Shown here: positions 10,292 to 23,175 of the stretch, piece after piece
Layout: the number at the start of each line of letters is the position of its first letter
How positions within the stretch are numbered: the first letter of the stretch is position 1
Source of the DNA: Boswellia sacra
Lineage: Eukaryota; Streptophyta; Magnoliopsida; Sapindales; Burseraceae
Direction: 5' to 3'
Length of the DNA: 64,000 bases
Assembly: GCA_013180625.2 (NCBI GenBank)
Contig: SNVD02014110.1
Span: 496,001 to 560,000, forward strand
Made by a program: the position numbers and the translations under genes
The notes under the pieces: model-generated
Databases searched by the model: none
Seen by the model: only the letters and a program-made list of their open reading frames with translations
What the model was told of the DNA's origin: nothing

Positions 10292-12601
10292 ATGTCTCTG
10301 GATTCGGATATAGAGAGAGTCCTCTGGACCCAGGACCAAATCTCTCACCGAGTCTCCGAGTTGGCCGCCCAAATCACTCACGACTTCATTAGCGCTTCTG
10401 CGCCGCCACCCCTCTTGGTGGGTGTTGCCACCGGTGCCTTCCTCTTCTTGGCTGACTTGGCCAGGGAAATTCACCTTCCTATCTCCATAGATATCGTTCG
10501 CGCAGAATCATACGGCTCCGGCACCGAGTCCAATGGGGCACCCGTTATTTCCCTCCCTCTCAAACTCGATGTGAAGGGCAAGCACGTAATCTTGGTATTC
10601 CTCTTCATTCATCGTTGATAATCTATTTTTGAAGTTTGTAAATGATTTTCTTAATTTTAATAGAGAATGAGGTTTACTTAAATATAAGGCTGATAATCAA
10701 AGTTCGATTATGAAGAGATAAGCTTGGGTTGTATAGGGTTTTGTGACGAAAAGTTAAAACTTAATTATGATATTTGACCTACCCTCTTTGGCGGTTTTTG
10801 ATCTTTTTCACCGTTTTAGCCAGTTTATGTTCCATTTAGTCCAAGCTCCCCTCGAGATAGATGGGAGCTTTTGGTTTTTTATTTTTAACCTTTGTTATGT
10901 TTTGTGTATGAAATTTCATGTTTTTGTTGTTCTAATTTTTGTAGATATGGTTTTTGTATTTATAAGTTGTGTAGTTAATATGACGTACATGGAGGAGATT
11001 TGTGTTCTGTTTCAGTTCAAATCCTTCGATTTATTAAATGAACTATGAATTTTTTAGTTCTTGAATTGGACATACCGAGAGAAGAAAGAAAGACTAGTTG
11101 ATGCCACTTGCAGTTTTCTAAAATGGGAAGTGATAATTTAAAAAAATATAAATAAAAATGAATGGATGTTATTTCCATGGTAGTTAAAATTTTATCCCAA
11201 AATTCCTCTGCCACTTAGAAATTTTAATGATACTACACTAAGCAAAAAGAGAGGTTGATTAATTAAGTCTGAGACAATTTGTTTTCTTGCTGATAACTAA
11301 TTTAACGTCAAATAAGGTTGGACTACATAGTGACTATGGCACAACTGTTTTTAATTTGTTTTATTCTTAATAATGATATTTGGGACTTTATACAGTTTTT
11401 GTTGTTGTTCTATGTTGTTAGGTTGAGGACATTGTAGATACAGGATGCACATTGTCTTGTCTCATTGCACACTTGGAATCAAAGGGAGCATCCTCTGTTT
11501 CTGTGTGCACTCTTCTTGATAAGTCAGCAAGACGTAAGGTTGAGGTCAGGCTAGTTGGCGAAGGAAAATTTTATTGTGGGTTTCAGGTAAGATTTGTATT
11601 TGAGTTTTGGATATGTGTATATGTGTATGCAATGCTCCTGTGCATATGTTGCCATAAGTCATGTAGTTTCTCTTTAGGTATAAATGGAGGAATTTTGGCC
11701 AACTCTATAATCCCACATTATTTTACCAATAACTATCTTGATTGCTTAAGAATTTTCTTGGACTCTTTATAATTTGTTTCTATGAAGAAACTCGAATTAG
11801 TGTAATATGTATCTCAATTGTCCTATAAATAAAAATATACAAGTCAACATTGTGCCAATACTTTACCATTATATCACTGGCATTATAGTAGCTTCTCTAA
11901 CATGGCAAGGAAGAGATTCTGTTGACCATGACTAGAAAGACTTTACGTGGTCAATTTTATACTGGCACTGGAATTCTGTTGTTTTGCTGGTGTTTAAGAT
12001 GAATATCCTACATGCCTTCAACTCAAGTCTGTGAAAACAAAAATAACATTGTCCACTCATTCATTGCTTTTAAAATTCATTGGCCAATCTTTTATTATCC
12101 TGGGCTTGGATTTATTCAAAGCTATGGACAATATTTCTGGAATTTCTGGTGTTGCACTTGCGTTGATCTCTTTTCTAGATAGGAGTCATAAATAGGGAAA
12201 TTATTGTGTAGTTGTAACTCTGTTCAACTCCTAAACTAATTGCCATTAATTTTGTTCTTTGAACGCTGAATAGATTTGCTGTTAGATGCAAGAATAAGCT
12301 GGGTATAATACCGAACACAGTATTAGGATTCACCTTTTATAGTATATTGACTGCTGAGCTATGTTAGTATCCTTTGAGGCCATTTTTACACAGTTATATA
12401 TTGACTGCTGAGCTATTTTATTATCCTTTGAGGCCATTTTTACACAGTTATACTTGTATATGTTTGTAATGATATATGATCTCTTCATGTTGGCTTGTTC
12501 AGTGTCCAGACTCTTTTGTTGTCGGCTATGGACTGGACTTTGCTGAACTATACAGAAACCTACCTTATGTTGGAGTTTTGAAGCCTCAAAGCTACAAGTA
12601 A
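10292..12601 (+). CDS. HGPT: Hypoxanthine-guanine phosphoribosyltransferase, three exons
   Basis: Joins exons 10292-10594, 11422-11586 and 12503-12601 to give 188 aa. All introns are GT..AG and in phase 0. The enzyme makes IMP and GMP from hypoxanthine or guanine plus PRPP (purine salvage, probably cytosolic since no targeting peptide is seen). Visible motifs: [10 protein letters not shown] (residues 41-50) near the active site, [11 protein letters not shown] (70-80) as the flexible-loop motif, and the PRPP-binding [12 protein letters not shown] (102-113) at the start of exon 2. The C terminus is [20 protein letters not shown], typical of the family. The frame is open upstream to 10220, but only through a non-ATG codon; the ATG at 10292 gives the family's usual N terminus ([17 protein letters not shown]). 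No disabling change was seen, so this is probably a working gene. Confidence 0.93.
12343..12455 (+). repeat. Two-copy ~58-bp tandem duplication in intron 2 of HGPRT
   Basis: The unit attgactgctgagctat...tcctttgaggccatttttac occurs twice in direct succession with few differences. It lies about 50 bp before the exon 3 acceptor. The same intron sequence, in single copy, is found at 63793-63870. Confidence 0.8.
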
Positions 12602-13072
12602 TTTGATCCGTAACTCACTGTGGAGCACAATTAAAGTTTTGTTATTGCTTTCAAGTGCAGTTGCCATACACATTCCTCATAAAGATAAATGATACGAATT
12701 CCATCATTTCTATTTTTTATTTATTTTTGACTTATGATTCATAATTGACATATTATCAGTCTTGGAATATTTAAGTTAGAACTACATCTTTTCCCACTGG
12801 AGAGTCATGAAATAGTTCACTTACTGCAAAGCTTAGTGTGACAATATTCAATAAAATGGATCTGTTCTAATTAGTTGTGAAGGTTCTATGAGCTATACTA
12901 AAGTAGCACGGTTCTAGAGAAACTCTACTAACCTTAATACAGAATATTCAATGGGGCATCAATGTGACGCGTTGAAAACCCATCTTTCAGGGAATAAAAT
13001 GATACGCCTTTCTCGGAGCCTGTTAAATTTTTTATCTACAAATAGCTGAAATATGTTCATGTTGTAGCTTAT
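12602..13072. other. 3' flank of HGPRT
   Basis: Probable 3' UTR and intergenic DNA. A caataaaatgg hexamer near 12849 could be a polyadenylation signal. Nothing else recognised. Confidence 0.35.
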
Positions 13073-13933
13073 TGTCACGTCCTGCACGCATGCGCCCGAA
13101 AATTGCTCGGGTGACCCTCAAGGAGTTAGAATTTGGGGCAAGTGTTATAGTGTCTGAGATTCTTATAACAAGAAAATTCAATGGAGCATAAATTGAGCGT
13201 GACGTTCCGGAAGTTTCTAGAAGGTTCTAAGACATTTCAGAATGTTTCGGACACTTCTAGAATACTCCGGAAGGCTTTGGAAGCGTGCGGAGGGCATGAG
13301 AAGGCCCTAAAAGACTCTAGAAGACTCCAGAAGGTTGCAGAAGTGCGTGGAAGACTATGGAAGGTTATAGAAGACTGTGGAGCTCTTTAGTGTCTAGGGT
13401 TCTCTAGAAATGTCTTGAGTCTAGTAGATATTTCTAGATAGATATTTCTAGGCTACAAGATAAGGTTTGTAAATATCTTAGGATATTTCTAGAGAACAAA
13501 TAGGGTGTAGACAAGTGACGTATTGATAGTCATACGTTGAGGAGATGCTCCTTTAAAAATAGGGGTAAGCATTCATTTGTAGGTAGATGTGTTTTTCTTG
13601 AGAGCTTGTCCAACACACTTCTTTGTAACACCTCTCTTGTATAATTGCCTTATAAAGTAATAACAATTATATATTCCTTAACTCTCTCTTGCTTCCCTTG
13701 ATCTTGCTTGGCATTGTCAAGTGTTTGAAGGCTTATTTAGATGCAAGTTCGGTTCATTGAGCACCTAAGGTCATACGGTCTAAGCGGTGAAACATTAAGG
13801 CTGTGACATTATGATATAAAAGTTGCCTTAACAAGCAAAAAGATGTGATCTCATTACGGATGTGATATTATTGACGAATATAACATGAAACATTGTTTAC
13901 TAATCCGGGTGTTCCGCCGTATCCAGGGCTTGG
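13073..13933 (+). repeat. Probable gypsy-type solo LTR
   Basis: Opens TGTCACGTCCTG and closes ...AGGGCTTGGCA, so it has TG..CA ends. Inside are a purine-rich stretch of imperfect agaagactctagaag repeats (13200-13390), a TATA-like ctttaaaaatagggg (13551-13565) and a possible polyadenylation region cttataaagtaataac near 13650. No internal element genes lie beside it. Target duplications are not clean (cttat left, ttttat right), so boundaries and class are tentative. A 69-codon open frame at 13181-13390 comes from the repeats. Confidence 0.5.
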
Positions 13934-14425
13934 CATTTTATAGTTCTTGCTTTAGGTTCTTGTGATTTGATGAATGTTAGACAACTATGGAGGCTCTTCA
14001 AACCATTTCCAGCAAAGATAAATAGCAGAATGAGATATCTACAGCGCAAGAATGTTTTACATGAAAACTAATGGGACTTTTGGGAAATTTGATCACTTTT
14101 TAGTGGACTGATTAAAACTAACCTACTTGACTGATAACTCATATTAGACAAAAATGGCCTTGACTTGTTATGACTCTTTCTTCTCCCATCCTCTCTTCTC
14201 AATCTTATTCTTTCCTAGAGAAAAAAAAAGTTTAAACACGTGTAGATTAATGAATTTCTTAACTATATTCATTTTCAGAAAAAAGAAAAGAAGTTAAACA
14301 CCTTGCTATTTTATTTTAACTAGTACAAAGGAATTGCTCTTTTATCCTGAAAAAAAAGGGTTTAACACGTGCTGGTTAAACTCTAGATAATTGGTTTTCA
14401 TTGTAAACTAATTTAATATCTGATT
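13934..14425. other. Intergenic DNA with three weak repeats
   Basis: A-rich runs followed by gtttaaacacgtg, gttaaacacc and gtttaacacgtg recur at about 14231, 14293 and 14359, roughly 65 bp apart. They look like a decayed tandem repeat. No gene seen. Confidence 0.4.
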
Positions 14426-14599
14426 TTTTTTTTTTTTTTGATAAGAAACTGAAGCACTATATTGATCTAAAGAAGATGGTAACAAAGTGGACTAGCTGAA
14501 CACTGAGAATGTCAAAAGAATAGAACCTAGGGAAGGGTATTCACCCTATACAAAACAATAGCAAACGCTTCCCTGAATCATCACTGCCTACAACTTCAT

Positions 14600-15713
14600 C
14601 CCAAAACATCTTCCCAATTAAGATGAATGACAAAAAGGAAGACTCTTGAAATTCTTTTGTAGTTGAATCCCACATGGAAGCATAGAAATGACTTTCTCCC
14701 ACAAGCACCCAATGTCTTCATTTTTGTCCTCAAATATTCGATTGTTTCTTTCTTGCCATAAAATCCAAAAAATTGCTAGAACAGCACATTCCCACATAAT
14801 CTCTGCTTTTTTCCCTTTCCCAAAAGCAAACAAATTCTCCATAAGAACTGAACAACAAGAATTTGAACAAACCCATGCTATTTTAGCTTCTTTGCAAAGT
14901 CTAGCCCATAAATAAGAAGCAACTCGACAGTGAAGAAAAAGGTGTTCTGATGTCTAATCCCAATTCTTGCACATCACACACAAATAGGGTGAAAGACACC
15001 TATTAGGATACCTTCTTTGGATTACTTCTCCAGTATTGATTTTCCAATGAGCTAAAGCCTACCCAAATACTTGAACTTTAAGAGGAAATTTAGCCTCCCA
15101 TATCATATTGAAAGCCTTGAATGCTTCCCATTGAGAGCCCACATTCAGCCCCTCAAGATAAGACTTACAAGAATAACTTCAGAGCTCTCTCTCATCCGCA
15201 CTCTTTCATCATTTCTCATATCATCAAAATACATATTGGTTACCTTCTCCATAAGGGTTGCATATTCTTGAATTTCTCTATCATTCAAATTCCTTTTGAA
15301 ACTGAAATTGAGATTCCAACCATTTGAAGAGGGAACGGCACAAGATCGGATTGTGACATTTTTATTGGGGCACAATCTATAAAGGTCAGGGAAACTCTCC
15401 CTGGACGGGCAATCATCTAACCATTTGTCCTCCCAAAACTGAATTTTCACTCCATCTCCCACTTTAAACGAGATATGAGAAAGAAAGAAAGGATAGCCTT
15501 TTGATATTGCTTTCCACGGGCTTATATAGGTTCCAGAATTAGCCATTTTTGTGTCCCTGCCATTTGGATGTAACCATATAAGCTTTTAATAACCTTATGC
15601 CAAAAAGAGTCTTTTTCAAGCGGAAATCTCCAAAGCCATTCGGCCAATAAAGCCCTGTTTTTGTTCACCAAGTTCTCAATTCCTAGCCCTCCTTTGATCT
15701 TGGGCCTAGCCAC
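14600..15713 (-). pseudogene. LINE C-terminal region (post-RT connection and zf-RVT-like part)
   Basis: Segments read RPKIKGGLGIENLVNKNRAL (15650-15713), then FKVGDGVKIQFWEDKWL (15400-15480), then AIFWILWQERNNRIFED (14730-14790). These match the conserved order downstream of RT in plant L1 LINEs. The segments lie in different frames or are separated by stops, so no protein can be made. Confidence 0.8.
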
Positions 15714-15719
15714 AATATC

Positions 15720-16912
15720 CCACGTTATAAGATGGGAGCCTTTGCTTTCATCGTAACCCTCTTTGTAAAAAAATTTCTCATCAATCTTTCAAGTTTTTTG
15801 GCATTGATATTAGGAATTTTAAAAATGGGTAGGCCATTGGATCCTAAAAGCTTAAGGATCTAGGATTGTCCCACAATGGTAATCCAAAATATTTAAAAGG
15901 CTAATTCCCCACCGATAATCCAAACTCGTTGGCAATTGACTGAAGTTTCTCTTCGGCTGAGTTACAATTATGCTCTTTGACATATTAAGACCAGAGATTA
16001 GGCTAACAATTTCATAAGTTGCAGATCGTTTGTTCATCCCCTGTTGAGAAGAAAAATGTGTCATTAGCATACTGTAGATGTGAAACTTCAATCTTTTCTT
16101 TTCTCACAACCATGCCCTCAATTAGTTTAGCTTCCATTCCTTTTTCTATTAATCTGCTCAATCCATCCACGACTAAAGTGAATAGAAAAGAAGATAGAGG
16201 GTCTCGTTGACGTAAGCCTCTAGTAGGCCCGGATCTTCCTTTGGGTCTGTCACTAACTAAAACAGAAAAATTCATAGATTGACGACAGCCAATTCTGCCT
16301 TCTCCTCCCAAAGCCCTTTGTTTGTAACACAAAGGTTAAGAACTTCCAATTAACATAGTCAAAAGCTTTCTCCAAGTCAACTTTAACAAGCATCGCCCTT
16401 CCTTCTTTTTCTTCCTATACTCTTCAACAACCTCCTTTGCTATTAGAATGGCATCAAAAATCTGTCAATCTTTAATAAAAGCCGACTGAGCTGTTGAAAT
16501 TGTCTCCTTTAAAACTTCGTTTAGTCAAAGAGAAAGCACTTGAGAAATAATTTTATAAGAACTAGAGACAAGGCTGATAGGCCTAAAATCTCTAATCTTA
16601 ATCGACTCCTTCTTGGGAACAAGGCAAATGTAAGTAGCATTTGTACACTTGTTTATCACCCTATTTTAATAGAATTCCTCCATCACCTTCATCAAGTCCT
16701 CTTTTATGACATCCCAACAGGTTTGGTAAAAAGCCAATGAAAAAACATCAGGGCCTGGATCGTTATGTAGACAGCATTCAAAAACTGGCTTTTGATTTCC
16801 TCCTCCTCAAACTTCCCTACCAACCCGATTGCCTTCTCCTCTTGGCTATTGCCCAATGCAACCCTTGAATTGTAGATCTAACATGTCCTACACTTGAGTA
16901 TAAATCAGAAAA
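15720..16912 (-). pseudogene. LINE reverse transcriptase, catalytic motif altered
   Basis: Shows VKVDLEKAFDYVNW (about 16336-16395), the motif with the first catalytic Asp; GLRQRDPLSSFLFTLVVDGL (about 16150-16225), the usual GLRQGDPLSP-like block with a G-to-R change; and LQYANDTFFF, where the expected YADD is YAND (codons 16060-16071). Loss of that aspartate should abolish polymerisation. Frameshifts separate the motifs. Confidence 0.85.
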
Positions 16913-17463
16913 TTAACTAAAAACTTCATCTTTTATTTCTTCATCAGTTTCAAGAAGATCTCTCTCCCTTGTTTCCAGCTTGTTTATCAGATTTCTATTT
17001 TTTCTCCCCTTCGTCATATAATGAAACAGTTTAGTATTACCATCCCCTTCTTTAGGCCAACTGCTCTTGGCTTTTTGTCTCAGCATTTTTTCTTCCTTAA
17101 AGATAAATTCTTCAAGCTTTACTTTGGGCTGCCATCTTTCATAACAAAAATCCTTATTTAACAAACCAGCCCCTTCCATGTTATCCAGCTCCTGTATTCT
17201 CTCCAAAAGATTCTCTTCTCCTTATTATTAACATCTCCAAAGACTTTTTTATTCCAGCTTTTAAGCTTATTTTTAAAAAAAAATTCAGTATAGTCATAAA
17301 TTTGTAGCCCTCAAACCCTGTATCTTGGTCCTCTTCCCACCATTTTTTATTTGTTTTGAAATCATGATGATGCAACCACATGTTTTCAAATCTAAAAGGA
17401 ATAGGACTCCATTTTACATTATTAGAGTCTAGAACTATGGGACAGTGAACTGAAGTTGATATT
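16913..17463 (-). pseudogene. LINE linker and remnant of the AP endonuclease
   Basis: Carries AKSSWPKEGDGNTKLFHYMT (about 17010-17075), the linker between endonuclease and RT, preceded by WSPIPFRFENMWLHHHDF and, at the truncated end, TSVHCPIVLDS. L1 endonucleases have SDHCP here, so the catalytic Asp is replaced by Val. Only the last part of the endonuclease is present. Confidence 0.75.
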
Positions 17464-17464
17464 G

Positions 17465-20403
17465 TAACGCCCCCTGGACCCGTATACTAGACGACTCGTC
17501 CGTGGTCCGACGCTCAAAACACTCGCGTTATCCACTTTTGTACTTGGGCCCACCTTAATAGTACCTCACGATTTTATTCTCGAATGACATGTCCCCTATG
17601 ACTCAGAACCATTGACACTCATAAACCCGTATTGTCTAATTTGGTACTTGGGACTATCCTAAAAATGCCTTTAGTTTTGTTCTCGAAGGACGCATCCCCC
17701 ATAGCTCGAGCCAAGGACATAAGTCATTTTCCTTGCAACATGGGTACCATGGCCATTGGCTAGTCAAATAGTACTCATTTGCAACTACAACGGAAATGTC
17801 CTGACTTCGAGCCATAGGGTATGTGTCTTTCAAGAGCAAAGTCGTTTCCTGAGTACCAAAGTGGACAACACTTCATAAATATCCAATCACAAAGGTTGAG
17901 TTACTTTCCTAGTGTTAAGCACATCCCCTCGATAATTTAATTAATCAATTAACTAGCATGCTGAAATTCTTTACAAATTTTACTTCCCTAGATAACTCCC
18001 TTCAGCTTAAACACATTCCCATCAAAAATTTAATTAATTAATTAACTAGCATGCTGAAATTTTTCTCAAATTTGGATAAATTTACACTCTACTTGATTTC
18101 ATTTTTTTAGAATTGACCCCTATCTTTGATAATTGCTTCCACTAGCTCTTTTAAATCTAATGTTATTACCTTTCTCACAAAAAGAATGTTAGAGAGCATA
18201 AGAATAATATAAATATAATGAAGAAAATTTTAGGTATATTCAATCACCAAAATTTAAAATTCTCACATGACAAAATTTCAAACTCATAAAGAAATTAATA
18301 AACCTCTAACAATTAATAATTTCTTTTACATTTTTTTCATAATATTGTTAAAAATATTCAAAAATCATAAAATTAAAACCCCCACACTAAGAAAATGTTA
18401 ATGCACTAACAATAACTCCACAAAATATTAATGCTCTAATTTGTTGAATTTTTAAATAGGCAATAATAGCAAACTACTTTCAAGGTTTGTAAATTTAACA
18501 ACAATAAACAAGGTTTGACATTTTTAATCAAGCATCCCCATAACCTTCTAAAAATACATCAAAATCACCCTTATTAACAGTCATGGTTAGTTAAGAGTTA
18601 CATAATGCGGTTAAAATTGACTTTTTCTTAAAAAAAATAAAATTACATGGTTCATTTTCATCTTCTTCATTCGTTCTAAAAAGAACAAAACAAAGAGCCC
18701 CAAAATGATTTAATCCCTAATTTATTTAAATTAAACTTTTTTGTTCTTCCTTCACAAAAGTTTCAAATTAACTTTCATCATCTAAAACAAAATCCATTTG
18801 AGCTTACTTCAGTTTCACATTAAGTTGTGACCCGATGCTACAATAACCCAACAACACCAACAGTACGTTGTGGTTTTTTTCTCAAATTAGCTAATTTCAA
18901 TTATTTATATGGTACAACTGAGCATCACCACGGCACCACCAATCCCCACACAAAACGACCTAGTCCTGCACACGGAAGAGGAAATGGGGTGGTAATCATT
19001 CATGGATTGAATGTCACCATTCACTTGAGACCACAAATGAAAAGACAATGCTCACTCCTCGATTGAGTGATATCTCCTTAACATAAGATAATCAAGACAA
19101 CAAAAATGATGTGATAATTAATTTCAGTTGAATTTGGATTCCATCTAACTGGTAATCTCTTGTCATCAGTTATGAGTCCATTTACCACTTATCCATCCTC
19201 ATCAATATCCTAAATCAATCACATCAGGTCAACACTTCAATTACATGACATTCTTGGTCCTTAAAGTTATCTCATTGCGTCAAAACTTAAGTGATTTTCA
19301 TTTTAGAAAATAGGTCCTTTACCAAGCCATGTAAATCAACCCATTTCCTGTCAATCACTATGCACATGATCATCCAACATATGTCATAACCCAACAAACG
19401 AGATTCAAATTCAAGAAATGGATCCCTCACCAACCATCACGAGTCCATCTATTCTTTTTTCACAAATCTCAACATTAAGTTCTTATGACATCAAAGACTC
19501 AATTACCTCAATTACTAATCTCATGCATCCACACGAAAATCAATCAAAAGGAAGTAAAATATCGCATATAATCAAAATAAAAGTTAAACAAATCAAATCA
19601 ATTAAAAAACCCACTATTTAATGTTTAGACACTAAAATAAAGTATGATTTAACAATAAAGACTCGCGTTTAACTATCATGCAAAATTAAAAAAATAACCG
19701 ATGAAACTAAACATACCAACACATCAAAGGAAACTAGGCAGCCCTTTAATTTCAATTAACTCGCTAGCATTCTAACCAGTTAACCAAAATCATCAAGATT
19801 AACAATGGCATCAAAGGAATTAAACATGGCAATCCACTAATCATGGGTAATTACTAACAAAAATAAACAATATTCAAGCAATGAAAAATACTATTAAACT
19901 AACATGCAAGATTACTTGATACTAACTAATTCATGATGGATTATAAATAAAACAGAAAATGATCAATAAAAAAAACAAAGAGAGAGCAGCCCATAAATTC
20001 GTATAAAAAGCAAAATGTTAGCATCTATGTTGACACTAAAATTTGGATTAAATAAAAAAAGGCATCAATAGTAAACCTAAATAACACCTGTATAACTAAA
20101 TCTTGCAAATAAGCACTTAAACATAAAAATAAACCCAAGTAGCCCACTTGGCATAAAAAGAAATAAACACTAGGAAACCACAACAACTAACAAAATGAAG
20201 TGAGGAAAATACTAAGATCCATATATAACAATCATGTATTCATGCATGGATTAAAGTATTTTGACTCATTTAAATGGTCAAATTTGGATTTAAAAGAAAA
20301 ATGAAACATACATTAAAGCTATTTAACACTTGCATAATTAAAACATGAAAATAAATACACTAATGTAAAGATAACACTATGACAGCCCATAAGCATAGTA
20401 AAA
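17465..20403. repeat. LTR-like sequence starting TGTAACGCCCC
   Basis: Starts exactly where the LINE stops, with tgtaacgccccctggacccg, an opening seen in some plant gypsy LTRs. It has a GC-balanced first 400 bp, then long AT-rich DNA with no coding frame. A ~90-bp unit ending in ttaactagcatgctgaaat is duplicated at about 17915-17985 and 18005-18075. If it is one long LTR it may continue past the copia solo LTR to about 22366. A second copy would be needed to prove this. Confidence 0.4.
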
Positions 20404-21247
20404 TTGTTGGTGTCAACATGCATGTGCCATGTACATGATATTTTTTGTCTAACTTGTGATAAAACCAGAATGTTACTTTATTTCTTATTTTACTATTTCT
20501 AGAAGTATATTTTAGGAAGTATTTGATTTATAATAAAAATCTTCTTAGATTAGGACATTATTTAATGTATCCTAATTAAAATAGGAGAATATCTATTTAT
20601 GTCTTAATTCCTTTAGGAGTTAATTATATCACTTCCTATTATATTTGCCTTTATCCTAATGAGAGTTAAATTAGGATTTTTACAGGAATCTAAGGAGATT
20701 TCGATCAGGCTTCCCACTATATATATTATTATGTTTACATAACATATAGTTTGTTGGTTGTGTGAATTGATGTCACGGCATTCCAGAAATTGAAAGGAGA
20801 GCTTCAACGCAAATTGGAATGCTTCATTGATTTGATTTTATGAGTGTTTTATTCATGTATTAGAAGTTGTAATCGTGCATGAATATTAGTTTAAGTCTGT
20901 CTGAGTTAGTATACATTTGAGAGAACCTACGAGTTAAGTGTCTATGTAATTCAGTGTCAGACGCCGTGGTTATGATTTACTTAATAGTGTGTTGTTAAGG
21001 TATCTACGACAGAGAGTGAGCAGTGTCACTAGAGTTTAAGATCTTGGCGAGATTTTATTTTATAAAGATTGGGTCAGTGTGTGAGAGTGAGTCAGCACTG
21101 TAAACGATCCTAAAGATTGTACAAACAAGAACTTAATGAATTGCAACTCTAAAACCGTCCGTGGATGTAAGTTTTATAACCAAACCACGTAAAATCCTCC
21201 TGTGCCGATTTATATTACAGTTTACCGTTATATTACTTATAACTGCA
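20404..21247 (+). repeat. Copia-type solo LTR with target duplication
   Basis: Runs from ttgttggtgtcaacatg to ttacttataactgca and is flanked by taaaa on both sides (20399-20403 and 21248-21252). It includes the aaccacgtaaaat motif near 21183 typical of the 3' end of plant copia LTRs. No internal genes are present, so the element was reduced by LTR-LTR recombination. It resembles 8481-9372. Confidence 0.65.
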
Positions 21248-21252
21248 TAAAA

Positions 21253-22366
21253 GAAACAATCATCAAAGAAAACGAAATAAATGAAATACAAGAAAGAAAA
21301 AAAGGTCACAAACTTAAGTATGAAATATAAAAATTACTGCTAAAAGAAAGAAAATTCGGATATAATATAAATAAAATAAAGAGAAGCATCTACAAAATAA
21401 CCTACATGACATTTAAATAAACAAAAACATAAGATGAATATTCTAATATCAAAGTAAAGATAAAACAGTAATTAAATAAATGAATAGAAAATAAAATATA
21501 GTGGAACTAAGGCATTTTCAACATAAAATGATCTTTACATAAACATTTATCCATAGTATTAATAATAAGTTGTAAAAAAAAGGTTTTCTATGAATAAAAA
21601 TTAAAATCCGAAAATTATAAAAATATAATAAAAATTTAAAATGACACTAAATTCATGGAGAATAAACTGTAAAATTAAATTAAGAACCAGTAAAACATAT
21701 AGATGTAATCATTTTTTGCGTTATAATAACTAAAGTGGAACAAAAAGAAAAATAGAAATAGACTCCAAATAAAAATAAAATATGAAAAAAATTAAAAGAT
21801 TTAAACATAAACAACAAAATAACAACCAAATAAGATGTAAAGGATGTGGCAATATGATTATTGCCCTCGGTTTTACCTTTTGAAGGTAAGTTTTTAGTCT
21901 TCAAATTACTCAAATCTTCAGTGTATGAAGATTTTTTGTTGTTTCTAAATGAAAATGATGATGAATGATGAAGAAATAGAGTGATTAGGGTTGGAAAATG
22001 GTGGCTGAAGATGTATGGAGGTTAGGGTCCTCGGATGAAGCCTTCGTATTCTTTTTAATTGAAAACATGATGGAAAAAAAATAATAATAAAGAAAGAGGT
22101 GCTGGAAAACTGAGGAAATGGTGCTGGAGGTTAAGAATGCTTCTTCGGCCCATGAAAATGGTGCTGGAAGAGTATCCTCTAATGGTTCTCACCTGCCCTC
22201 AGAAGTTTATAGCTTTTTTTTATATTATTTTTAAAAAAGGGCTTTTTCCCTCGAGTAGACAAGGGAGCAAAGGATGAAAGAGACACACCCTAATTTATAA
22301 CTCATGCAATATGTCTTTACAATTTTACATCAATAAATTAATTAATATTAAACTCTAAGATCATAT
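21253..22366. other. AT-rich sequence, possibly the rest of the long LTR
   Basis: A-rich in the first 600 bp. From 21840 it becomes G-richer on the plus strand with repeated gatgatgaatgatgaag and gtgctggaa words. No gene recognised. It ends where a new LTR-like sequence begins (tgttagatc). Confidence 0.35.
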
Positions 22367-22789
22367 TGTTAGATCTATACCCTTAAAGTAGATAATTGTA
22401 ATCAATTTTTTAAATAAATAAATAATTATTTATACATAAATAAATTTATTTGAGCAAATTGTAATTTATTGTCTTGTAATTATATTGTATATGAATTATT
22501 TATATGATTCATTTAATCACATAAAGAAGACATAATTTACAAGATCCTTACAGTTATAAAGTTTGTTCACAATCAATACGTAAAACTGACATTTTACTTT
22601 GTAAGATTGTGGTTTTCCTATTTCATATAGAGGAATGATTTGTCTTAATCATTGAAGTGGTGACTTCAAATAGGAATACCAATACAACTAATTTACATTA
22701 AACAGGACCTCTATGAGATTTAGTGAAGATATAAGAACTGTTACATAAATTAAATCTCATAGGCACTACACTACAAGAAAATTGGGCTA

Positions 22790-23175
22790 TGACAATGCGC
22801 ATTTTGCATTGCTAAAACGTTTTCGCAACGCACGCCTGCGTGTTGCCGTTCTTGCTGCTGCGGAAAGTCTCTAACTTTACGCAACATACACATGCACGTT
22901 GCGAAAAGCAATTCTGCATGTTGCAGAAAATCTTTTGGCAACATGCAATGCGCATTGCGAAAAGATATAGAATAATAATGACTCAACAACACGCAATGTA
23001 TGTTGCGGTAGACCTCAATGGCAATGCGCAATACATGTTGCTAAAAGAGGAGTAATAGAATTTCAACAACACACAATGAGCATTGCTATAGACCCCAATG
23101 GCAACACACATTGGGCGTTGCTATAGATCTTAAGAGTGTGAAGTTTTTGCAACATGCGCACATTGCCATTTATTT
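22790..23175. repeat. Left subterminal repeat array of the CACTA element
   Basis: Short motifs such as gcaacgcac, gcaacatac, gcatgttgc and gcaacatgcaatgcgcattg recur about every 20-40 bp in both orientations. In CACTA elements such arrays bind the TnpA-type protein. Confidence 0.8.

Larger units (their letters stand above)
14426..17463 (-). mobile_element. 5'-truncated L1-type LINE
   Basis: Reads on the minus strand from a partial endonuclease (17463) through reverse transcriptase to a C-terminal zinc-binding region, ending in a T-run on the plus strand (14426-14440) that is its poly(A) tail. About 3.0 kb remain; ORF1 and most of the endonuclease are missing, as expected from incomplete reverse transcription. 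The frame is broken by several frameshifts and stops. LTR-like sequence starts directly at its truncated end. Target duplications were not identified. Confidence 0.85.

Noticed and set aside
13181..13390. 69-codon frame rich in Lys/Arg/Glu
   Set aside because: It translates imperfect agaagactctagaag repeats inside a probable LTR.
18827..19066. 79-codon plus-strand frame
   Set aside because: No recognisable domain or codon bias; it lies in LTR-like non-coding DNA.
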